Shown: positions 1-6,573 of the stretch, one piece after another
Numbering within the stretch: position 1 is the stretch's first letter
Layout: each line of letters opens with the position of its first letter
Assembly (NCBI RefSeq): GCF_014359955.1
Contig: NZ_JACIYL010000069.1
Location: 1-10,366 of the forward strand
DNA: 10,366 nucleotides
DNA from: Thermogutta sp.
GTDB lineage: Bacteria > Planctomycetota > Planctomycetia > Pirellulales > Thermoguttaceae
Direction of reading: 5' to 3'
Translations under genes and position numbers: made by a program
Notes under the pieces: model-generated
Seen by the model: the letters and a program-made list of their open reading frames with translations, nothing else
What the model was told of the DNA's origin: nothing
Database searches by the model: none

Positions 1-1
1 A

Positions 2-466
2 CATGGCGCCACCACAATCTGGGAACGCTGGGACGGCTGGACACCAGAAAAAGGATTCCAGGATCCCGGGATGAATTCTTTCGCTCACTACGCATTTGGC
101 GCAGTTGGGCAGTGGATGTTCCAGTACGTGGCGGGAATCGATACGGATGGCCCAGGTTTCCGAAAACTGTTGCTCAAGCCGCATGTGGCGGACGGCCTCG
201 ATTGGGTGGAAGCCCGGTATGGTTCGATCTGCGGCGATATTCACAGCGCCTGGCGAAAAGAGAAGAATTCCTGGGAGTGGCGAGTGGTCATCCCCGCCAA
301 CACCACCGCCACCCTTTATGTGCCCGCACAGCCAGGTGCCAGAATTATGGTGAACGGTCAGCCGGTTGCGGACGCTGCGCTCGTCAAAACCCTGGGGCAG
401 CAGGGCAACTGGCTCGTGGTCCAAGCGCCCGCAGGTCGATATGAGTTCGTCGTCACAACCCGTTGA
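2..466 (+). CDS. alpha-L-rhamnosidase (GH78), C-terminal end, 5' truncated by window edge
   Basis: The reading frame is open from base 2, so the gene begins before the window; the in-frame ATG at 71 is internal. The 154 visible residues start with the end of the GH78 (alpha/alpha)6 catalytic barrel: GATTIWERWDGW at residues 2-13, followed by a conserved stretch around HYAFGAVGQWMF. From memory of the family, the Glu of the TTIWE motif (residue 8) sits where characterised GH78 enzymes have the proposed general base. Residues from about 46 onward form the usual beta-sandwich C-terminal domain, with the typical GPGFRKLLLKP and Y-G-S-I sequence followed by W and beta strands. The enzyme would release terminal alpha-L-rhamnose from plant or microbial glycans. 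Signal peptide and N-terminal domains are out of view, so location is unknown. The stop lies 30 bases before the preferred proC start, in the same orientation, so cotranscription is possible. Confidence 0.87.
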   Translation, partial: HGATTIWERWDGWTPEKGFQDPGMNSFAHYAFGAVGQWMFQYVAGIDTDGPGFRKLLLKPHVADGLDWVEARYGSICGDIHSAWRKEKNSWEWRVVIPANTTATLYVPAQPGARIMVNGQPVADAALVKTLGQQGNWLVVQAPAGRYEFVVTTR

Positions 467-477
467 AGTCCACAATC

Positions 478-483
478 GGAGGG
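478..483 (+). promoter_or_regulatory. ribosome binding site of proC (GGAGGG)
   Basis: GGAGGG is the only good Shine-Dalgarno match between the rhamnosidase stop and proC. It leaves one base before a GTG at 485, too close for initiation, and 13 bases before the ATG at 497, somewhat long but workable. It therefore favours the ATG. Confidence 0.5.
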
Positions 484-496
484 TGTGAAAGCACGC

Positions 497-1306
497 ATGA
501 TTACAAAAAAAATCGGCTTTATTGGCGCCGGGCAGATGGCACGGGCATTGGCCGAGGGCTTGCTCCACAAGGGATTGCTCGTCCCCGATCAGGTGCTGGC
601 CTCTGACCCAAGTGAATCGGCACGCCAACGATTTCACGAAGCAACCGGCGCCCAGACGACATCCAACAATCTGGAGGTGATCCGCCGACAGGATGTTGTG
701 GTCCTGGCTGTTAAACCCCAACAAATCCCCAAGCTACTCGAGGAGCTGAGAGGACGCGTCGCCCCCGAAAAACTTGTTATATCGATCGCGGCGGGAATCT
801 CCCTGCAGCAGCTTGAAGAGGGCCTGGGTACGCAAACCCGCGTGATCCGCGTGATGCCCAACACGCCCGCTCTTGTAGGATTTGCTGCGTCCGCATACGC
901 ACTGGGGAAAAATGCTGGACCGGACGATGCCAGCCTGGTTCAGCAGCTCCTCGAGGCGATCGGCATCGCTGTCCAGGTGGATGAAAAACTGCTGGATGCC
1001 GTGACCGCTCTCTCGGGCTCCGGGCCGGCTTATGTCTATCTCATGATCGAAGTTCTCACGGATGCGGGAGTCCGGCATGGGCTGTCCCGCGATGTGGCGT
1101 TGACACTCGCTGCCCAAACGGTTCGCGGTGCTGCAGAGATGGTCATGAAAAGCGGCCAGCATCCGGCGGTCCTGAAAGACCAGGTGACAAGCCCCGGAGG
1201 AACCACGATTGCAGGACTGGCAGCGATGGAAAGTCACGGTTTCCGGTCGGCTGTTTTCGCGGGTGTCGAGGCCGCCTGGCGACGTGCCCGCGAGCTCTCT
1301 CAGTAG
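497..1306 (+). CDS. proC: pyrroline-5-carboxylate reductase
   Basis: Catalyses the last step of proline synthesis in the cytoplasm, NAD(P)H-dependent reduction of 1-pyrroline-5-carboxylate to L-proline. The 269 residues are the normal family length. An N-terminal Rossmann fold shows GAGQMA at residues 10-15 directly after the start, followed by VVVLAVKPQQ and the MPNTPALVG segment. The C-terminal helical dimerisation domain has SGSGPAYVY and the P5CR signature around DQVTSPGGTTIAGL, which includes substrate-contacting residues. The ATG at 497 is preferred because family members start only a few residues before the dinucleotide-binding strand; a GTG at 485 would add four residues but sits one base after the Shine-Dalgarno sequence. 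The gene looks complete and intact. Its neighbours (a rhamnosidase and an exported oxidoreductase) have no obvious link with proline synthesis. Confidence 0.97.
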   Translation: MITKKIGFIGAGQMARALAEGLLHKGLLVPDQVLASDPSESARQRFHEATGAQTTSNNLEVIRRQDVVVLAVKPQQIPKLLEELRGRVAPEKLVISIAAGISLQQLEEGLGTQTRVIRVMPNTPALVGFAASAYALGKNAGPDDASLVQQLLEAIGIAVQVDEKLLDAVTALSGSGPAYVYLMIEVLTDAGVRHGLSRDVALTLAAQTVRGAAEMVMKSGQHPAVLKDQVTSPGGTTIAGLAAMESHGFRSAVFAGVEAAWRRARELSQ

Positions 1307-1349
1307 CGTGCCGCACTGGAGAATAGGCGTTCGGGTGGATATCATTGTG

Positions 1350-1440
1350 CTGCAGGAAAATGCCTGCAGGAGAGACCGCAGGTCTTCGTCCCAGTGTCCG
1401 CCGTTTGAAAGGACTGGGCCGTCCTACCTATGTTTTCAAA
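1350..1440 (+). promoter_or_regulatory. inverted-repeat-rich leader upstream of the FAD oxidoreductase gene
   Basis: The 162 bases between proC and the preferred start at 1469 hold several short inverted repeats. CTGCAGG (1350-1356) pairs with CCTGCAG (1363-1369) over a 6-base loop. AGACC (1373-1377) pairs with GGTCT (1381-1385). CCCAGT (1390-1395) pairs with ACTGGG (1413-1418), and CC at 1398-1399 can add pairs to GG at 1411-1412. AGGAC (1410-1414) pairs with GTCCT (1421-1425), enclosed by TTTGAAA (1404-1410) and TTTCAAA (1434-1440), which share base 1410. The third and fourth helices use the same GGAC bases, so they cannot coexist. No U-run marks an intrinsic terminator and no known riboswitch class was recognised. 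A regulatory RNA role is inference only; no convincing promoter was seen here. Confidence 0.3.
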
Positions 1441-1468
1441 AATGAGAGCAAACGGAGCGGGAACCGCC

Positions 1469-4400
1469 ATGAAAAAAGCGAAGATTTCGCACTCTTCTGT
1501 TGTAGGTATTCTTGTGCTCTCTGCAGCTTTGGCGAGCAGAAATGGCCTGGGGGATGAGTTTGTCGAACAATCGTCTCGCACCCTTCCCGTGGTGGCCGAG
1601 GTCGATGTGGCAGTCGTTGGGGGAACCACCGGGGCCGTTGCCGCAGCAGTGGCAGCCGCCAAGGAAGGCGCGCGAGTTTTCCTGGTCGCGCAGCAGCCTT
1701 ATCTGGGCGACGATATCACGGCCACCCTCCAGCTATGGCTGGAAGAAGGCGAGGAATTGACGACCGACCTGGCCCGGAGAGTGTACACAGATCCCTATCG
1801 CCCCAGGCAGGAACCCGATCGACCGCGCTATCAGTACACATACACCGTGGACGTGCCGAGCGATCCTAAGCACCGGGATACGCAGCCGCCCAGCATGCTC
1901 AACGACGGGAAATACCTGGAAGCCCCGACGCAAAGCGTCCAGTTCAACAGCGATGCCACAATCACTGCGGATCTCGGGGAGCCGAAGCTCATTGACCGCG
2001 TCAATCTCATCGCGTTTTGGCGGAACGCCGCGCCTGAGGTTGGCTTTAAGGTGGCAGGCATCGACGTAGCGATCAGTGACGACGGGAACACATGGAAAGA
2101 AGTCGGCTCTGTGGAAACATCGCCTCCGCCCGCAGCAGGCGCGGACATACCGGTGCCCGTCTTTCTGGATATCGGCCGTCAAACAGTGCGATTTGTGCGA
2201 GTTCGTGTACGCAAAGCACCCGACGTTGACCGCATGCTTTTAGGTGAACTCGAACTTCTCGGCCCGCCGGAGAAAGAATTGTCTCCGCAGCCCTCTCGCA
2301 TTCCGCCGCCGCGTCCACTCCACGTCAAGCAGACTCTCGATGCCTATCTCCTGGAAGCTAAGGTTCCTTTTCTGTATAGCTGCTACCCGACCGACGTTGT
2401 TCGCGACGAGAACGGCGAGATCTGTGGCGTGGTGATTGCCAACCGGGCCGGCCGACAGGTCATCCTGGCCAAGACAATCATTGACGCAACCCCCCGTGCT
2501 GTTGTCGCCCGCCTGGCCGGAGTCCGGTTCGCCCCCTATCCCGCGGGGCTCCACACGTTCAAGCGCGTGGTGGTCGGTGGCGAGCCCGTTCAGGCAGAGA
2601 ACGTCACAGCGCGAGTGATCGATCCACCTTTCATCGGCCCTTATCCCAATCGTGCCCGCACCTCAAGTGGTATTTTCCAGATCATTGAATACACCCTCCA
2701 GCTTCCGATGGAAGACGGTTCATGGCGGAGCTGGGCCAAAGCCGAACAACAGGCCAGAACGCTCACCTATCATCCTGAGCAGCAATTCACTTCGGACGTA
2801 CTCTTCGAAGTGCCGCCCGATCCCGTCGTGGCTCAGCAGCCGTGCGACGGTGACTGGCGCGGAGTGGAGGCCATTCCTCTGGCGGCGCTGACACCCAGGG
2901 GAATTGACCGCGTGTGGATTCTGGGAGGCTGTGCGGGTGTATCTCGACAGCAGGCAGAGAAGCTCCTGCGCCCGGTGAACCTGATGGCCCTCGGTGAGCG
3001 ATTGGGAACGGAAATCGCCCGGAAAGCCAAAACCCTTCCCGCTCCCAAATCACCACGAGTGGCAGCAAGGCAGGAAAAAACGTATTTTCCGGGTGAAATA
3101 CGCGAGTTTCTCAACGGGCTCCGTCCTGTTCACGAGTATCCGAAAATTCCTCAGGAGGCTTCAGCACTACCTGTTCTGGGGCATTTCGATGTCGTGGTGG
3201 TGGGCGGTGGCACGGGTGGAGCAGCGGCTGGAATCGGCGCCGCCCGGCAGGGAGCGAAAACGCTTGTCATCGAATACCTTACGACGCTGGGCGGAGTGGG
3301 CACGTCAGGGGCCATTTCATCCTATTACTGGGGCAATCGGGTGGGATTTACCGCGACCGTCGATCAGGGCCGTCCCACATGGGTCATCGAACAGAAGGCG
3401 GAGTGGTGGCGAAGCGAACTGCTCAAGGCTAACGCTGAGATCTGGATGAGCTGTCTGGGATGCGGAGCCGTTGTCCTCAATAACAAAGTGACAGGCGTTG
3501 TGGTGAGCACGCCTTTCGGACGCGGGGTTGTGCTTGCCGATGTTGTGGTGGATTCTACCGGAAACGCCGACATTGCGGCTGCCGCCGGTGCGGAAACAAT
3601 GTACACGGATGATACTGAACCTGCTGTGCAGGGAACGGGCCTGCCTCCGCGGGACCTCGGCGCGACCTATGCGAATACCGACTTCACGATCACTGATGAA
3701 ACGGACGTCATGGATGTGTGGCATGTCTTTGTCTATTCGAAGCTCAAATACAGCAAGGCATTTGATCAGGGGCGACTGGTGGACACGCGGGAGCGCCGGC
3801 GGATCGTGGGCGAGTTCACCATGACAATCCTGGATCAGATGCTGCAGCGAACCTACCCCGACACCATCTGTGTCGCCTACAGCAACTTCGATACGCATGG
3901 TTTCACAGTCGATCCCTATCTTGAACTGGAGCATCCGGAAAAGAAAGGCTTCCGCGTCAATATCCCGTACCGCTGCCTCATTCCCAAGGGATTGGAAGGA
4001 ATTCTGGTGACAGGCTTGGGCATCAGTGCCCATCGAGATGCGCTGCCGCTCATCCGGATGCAAGCCGATATTCAGAACCAGGGTTACGCGGCTGGTGTTG
4101 CCGCCGCCTGGATTGCCGCTCAAAACATACCGGTCCGCGAGCTGGATGTGAAAGCCCTCCAGCGTCACCTTATAGAGATGGGCAATCTGCCAGAAGAGGT
4201 CCTCACCGAGAAAGATTCCCTCCCGTATCCACCCGAAAAGGTGCGGGAGGCGGTGGAGCGTCTCAAGAATAACTACGAAGGCGCCGCCGTTGTCCTCGCC
4301 CATGCCGACATTGCCCGCCCGATGGTGCGCGAGGCTTATCAGCAGGCGAAGTCTGAGGAGGAGCGTCTCATCTACGCACATGTTCTGGCTGTGCTGGGGG

Positions 4401-4948
4401 ATGCTACCGGACTGGATACTCTTATCAACGAAGTCCGCAAGTACGCCGACTGGGATAAAGGATGGGACTACCGAGGCATGGGCCAGTTCGGAAGCGCCCT
4501 CAGTCGGCTGGACCAATTGATCATTGCCCTTGGTCGAACCCGCGACCCCCGAGCTGTTCCCGTCATCCTGGAGAAAATGCGTCTGCTCAAACCGGAGTCG
4601 GAATTTTCGCACTTCCGAGCTGTGGCGCTGGCTTTGGAAATGATCGGCGATCCCCGTGCCGCACAACCCCTCGCTGAACTGCTCACCATTCCCGGCATGA
4701 CAGGCTATGTCCACCGGACGGTTGAGGATGCCATCCGTTTCGACCAGGCGAGCCCTGGCGGGACCGACGCCGTCAAGACGCGACGGGATTCCATCCGTGA
4801 ACTGTCACTCGCCCGTGCTCTCTATCGCTGCGGAGATTATGGGGGGATCGGCGAACAGATTCTTCGGGCTTACACGGAGGACCTTCGGGGGCATCTGGCC
4901 CGGCATGCCAAGGCCGTCCTCGACAAAGGTCCGCCACAGAAAAAGTGA
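1469..4948 (+). CDS. exported multidomain FAD-dependent oxidoreductase with discoidin-like insert and HEAT-like C-terminus
   Basis: A protein of 1159 residues. The ATG at 1469 is chosen because it places a basic start (MKKAK) and hydrophobic stretch at residues 1-22, a Sec signal with possible cleavage after ALA at 20-22; GGAG lies 11 bases upstream. ATGs at 1430 and 1442 would put an odd extension before the signal. Residues 46-100 form a Rossmann-like nucleotide-binding start with GGTTGA in place of the usual GxGxxG. About 140-265 resembles an F5/8-type C (discoidin) beta-sandwich (ADLGEPKLIDRVNLIAFW, SDDGNTWKEVGS). The FAD fold resumes at about 285, with IDATPRA at 338-344. A second FAD_oxidored module starts at 572 with VVVVGGGTGG, then VVVDSTGNAD near 692 and GLGISAHRDALPLIR near 849. 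About 930-1150 contains HEAT-like repeats (GDPRAAQPLAELL). Family members often act on secreted or carbohydrate substrates, but the substrate here is unknown. Confidence 0.85.
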   Translation: MKKAKISHSSVVGILVLSAALASRNGLGDEFVEQSSRTLPVVAEVDVAVVGGTTGAVAAAVAAAKEGARVFLVAQQPYLGDDITATLQLWLEEGEELTTDLARRVYTDPYRPRQEPDRPRYQYTYTVDVPSDPKHRDTQPPSMLNDGKYLEAPTQSVQFNSDATITADLGEPKLIDRVNLIAFWRNAAPEVGFKVAGIDVAISDDGNTWKEVGSVETSPPPAAGADIPVPVFLDIGRQTVRFVRVRVRKAPDVDRMLLGELELLGPPEKELSPQPSRIPPPRPLHVKQTLDAYLLEAKVPFLYSCYPTDVVRDENGEICGVVIANRAGRQVILAKTIIDATPRAVVARLAGVRFAPYPAGLHTFKRVVVGGEPVQAENVTARVIDPPFIGPYPNRARTSSGIFQIIEYTLQLPMEDGSWRSWAKAEQQARTLTYHPEQQFTSDVLFEVPPDPVVAQQPCDGDWRGVEAIPLAALTPRGIDRVWILGGCAGVSRQQAEKLLRPVNLMALGERLGTEIARKAKTLPAPKSPRVAARQEKTYFPGEIREFLNGLRPVHEYPKIPQEASALPVLGHFDVVVVGGGTGGAAAGIGAARQGAKTLVIEYLTTLGGVGTSGAISSYYWGNRVGFTATVDQGRPTWVIEQKAEWWRSELLKANAEIWMSCLGCGAVVLNNKVTGVVVSTPFGRGVVLADVVVDSTGNADIAAAAGAETMYTDDTEPAVQGTGLPPRDLGATYANTDFTITDETDVMDVWHVFVYSKLKYSKAFDQGRLVDTRERRRIVGEFTMTILDQMLQRTYPDTICVAYSNFDTHGFTVDPYLELEHPEKKGFRVNIPYRCLIPKGLEGILVTGLGISAHRDALPLIRMQADIQNQGYAAGVAAAWIAAQNIPVRELDVKALQRHLIEMGNLPEEVLTEKDSLPYPPEKVREAVERLKNNYEGAAVVLAHADIARPMVREAYQQAKSEEERLIYAHVLAVLGDATGLDTLINEVRKYADWDKGWDYRGMGQFGSALSRLDQLIIALGRTRDPRAVPVILEKMRLLKPESEFSHFRAVALALEMIGDPRAAQPLAELLTIPGMTGYVHRTVEDAIRFDQASPGGTDAVKTRRDSIRELSLARALYRCGDYGGIGEQILRAYTEDLRGHLARHAKAVLDKGPPQKK

Positions 4949-5026
4949 CCGGAATCGTCCTGGACTCGGTTCGTCATCTGCCAAGCGTTTTCGAGAGGAA
5001 GACAGGCCGTCAAGCGGGAACGACAA

Positions 5027-6472
5027 TCACGCAAAAAGCCGCATTTCCGGGCGACCTTTGCCATCTTGGGTGACGTAGAACGGCCGTCGTTCCACCTCCA
5101 TCGCCGTTTGTGGCGAAATGCCCATGGCCGTGTAAATTGTCGCGTGAAGATCGGTCACGCCGATGGGATCCTTGATAGCGAGGCAAGGTCGCTCGGGGGC
5201 GGACTCTCCGAATACCACGCCGCGGCGTATTCCTCCACCAAACAAAAGCACGGAACTCGACCCGGTAAAGTGACGGTGGAGCCCGTAGTGGATCATTTCC
5301 TCCATCTTGTCAGCCGGTGCGCGAGATTGATCCCGGGCGTTGCTTCCGGGAACACCTTCGATGAGCATGTCTCGACTGAATTCGCTGGCAACGATGACAA
5401 GGGTTCTATCCAGCAGCCCACGTTCTTCGAGGTCCAGGATGAACTGGGCGATTGGACGGTCGATGAGTTCCTTCATCTTGGCGTAACGCACATGGCCATT
5501 CTCGTGCGTGTCCCAACCTTCAAACGGCACATATTCTGTGCTGACTTCGATAAAACGGGCACCAGCTTCCACCAGACGTCTCGCCAGCAGGCACCCCAGC
5601 CCAAACCTGCCCGTGTTGTACTTCTCATAAACTGACTTCGGTTCCTCTGAGATATCGAATGCCCTCCGCTGCGGCGATGAGAGCAATCGGTGAGCGTTTT
5701 CCATGGCCCGCAAAATCGACGTGCGGTGGAAATCACTGGCGTCTTTATAGCGGGGATCCAGCTCCGCCAGCTTTCGGTAATACTGGTAGCGGCTTTCAAA
5801 CCGGGAAGGCGTCATCCCCCGCGGAGGCTGCACTGCTTCGAGAGCCTGTTCTGGATAAGGGATGAGAAACGGGTCATACTCTGCGCCGAGAAAACCTCCC
5901 GTATGGAAAGCCTTCAACTCCTCTTTTTCGCCGATTCCCTCCAGGCGCTGACCAATCACGATGAATGGCGGGATGGCAGGATTGCGCGGCCCGAGCAGCC
6001 GTGCCATCCACGCTCCCATGTGGGGTGCCGCCACGGTTTGCGGAGGCACATAACCGGTGTGCCAGTGGTACTGATGACGCGAATGGAGAATATGCCCCAG
6101 GTCTGGCAACACGTGGGAACGGATGAGCGTGCCACGATCCAAAACCTGCGCGATATTTTCCAGTCCCTGAGAGATTTTGACACCGGGGAGAACTGTGTCG
6201 ATGGCAGGAAACGTACTCAGAATCTCGCTGGCTGGCAAACCTTTAGCAAACGGTGCATAGCGTTTCGGATCAAACGTCTCTGGAGCCGCCATGCCGCCGG
6301 CCATCCACAGCAGGACACAGCAGTCGGCACGCGGGGCGGGCGCGGCCGGCGCAGGATTCGCCAGAAGTCGTGGTTCCCCCAAGAGGTACGTCGCTGCGGC
6401 TGCGCCAGCCGTCCATTTTAAGAAATTTCGTCGCGTTATTTGCCCATCAAAACGAATCCTATCCACCGTCAT
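5027..6472 (-). CDS. DUF1501 family protein with Tat signal (sulfatase/phosphatase-like fold)
   Basis: Encodes 481 residues. The ATG at 6472 has AAGGAGG seven bases upstream; the frame stays open to 6616, but that would overlap the end of the preceding gene and displace the signal. TRRNFLK at residues 13-19 followed by an Ala-rich hydrophobic stretch is a clear twin-arginine signal, so folded export is expected. DUF1501 belongs to the alkaline-phosphatase/sulfatase-like superfamily. Recognisable family blocks are the LWMAGGMAAPETFDPK start of the mature protein, HILHSRHQYHWHTGYVPP (127-144), GWDTHENG (319-326) and LEERGLLDRTLVIVASEF (348-365). The block usually reading GEFGRTP is SEFSRD here, and the later GRDHW-like block reads ARDQS, so any metal site may be altered. 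It follows the PSD1 cytochrome gene by 101 bases on the same strand, the standard planctomycete pairing. The function of the family is not established. Confidence 0.93.
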   Translation of the reverse strand: MTVDRIRFDGQITRRNFLKWTAGAAAATYLLGEPRLLANPAPAAPAPRADCCVLLWMAGGMAAPETFDPKRYAPFAKGLPASEILSTFPAIDTVLPGVKISQGLENIAQVLDRGTLIRSHVLPDLGHILHSRHQYHWHTGYVPPQTVAAPHMGAWMARLLGPRNPAIPPFIVIGQRLEGIGEKEELKAFHTGGFLGAEYDPFLIPYPEQALEAVQPPRGMTPSRFESRYQYYRKLAELDPRYKDASDFHRTSILRAMENAHRLLSSPQRRAFDISEEPKSVYEKYNTGRFGLGCLLARRLVEAGARFIEVSTEYVPFEGWDTHENGHVRYAKMKELIDRPIAQFILDLEERGLLDRTLVIVASEFSRDMLIEGVPGSNARDQSRAPADKMEEMIHYGLHRHFTGSSSVLLFGGGIRRGVVFGESAPERPCLAIKDPIGVTDLHATIYTAMGISPQTAMEVERRPFYVTQDGKGRPEMRLFA

Positions 6473-6479
6473 CTCCACA

Positions 6480-6486
6480 CCTCCTT
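6480..6486 (-). promoter_or_regulatory. strong ribosome binding site of the DUF1501 gene
   Basis: Read on the minus strand this is AAGGAGG, a near-perfect anti-16S match, seven bases before the ATG at 6472. It decides the start against the upstream in-frame codons up to 6616. Confidence 0.85.
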
Positions 6487-6573
6487 CTGGGCCCCTACAA
6501 CACTTTTCCGTTATCTCTCCAAAAAGGTCATCGTGTGCCGCTTCGTGCAGACAATGTTCCGGGACACTGACGT

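Noticed and set aside
1430..1468. Start of the FAD oxidoreductase at 1430
   Set aside because: It has no well-spaced Shine-Dalgarno sequence, lies inside an inverted repeat arm region and adds 13 residues before a clear signal peptide beginning at 1469. It cannot be fully excluded.
3317..4714. 465-residue minus-strand open frame
   Set aside because: It lies wholly antisense to the second FAD module and HEAT-like region and shows no family motif. It is a by-product of codon bias.
4949..5026. Bidirectional terminator between the convergent FAD and DUF1501 genes
   Set aside because: The 78 bases contain only 4-base complementary arms and no T-runs on either side; termination is probably rho-dependent or not sequence-obvious.
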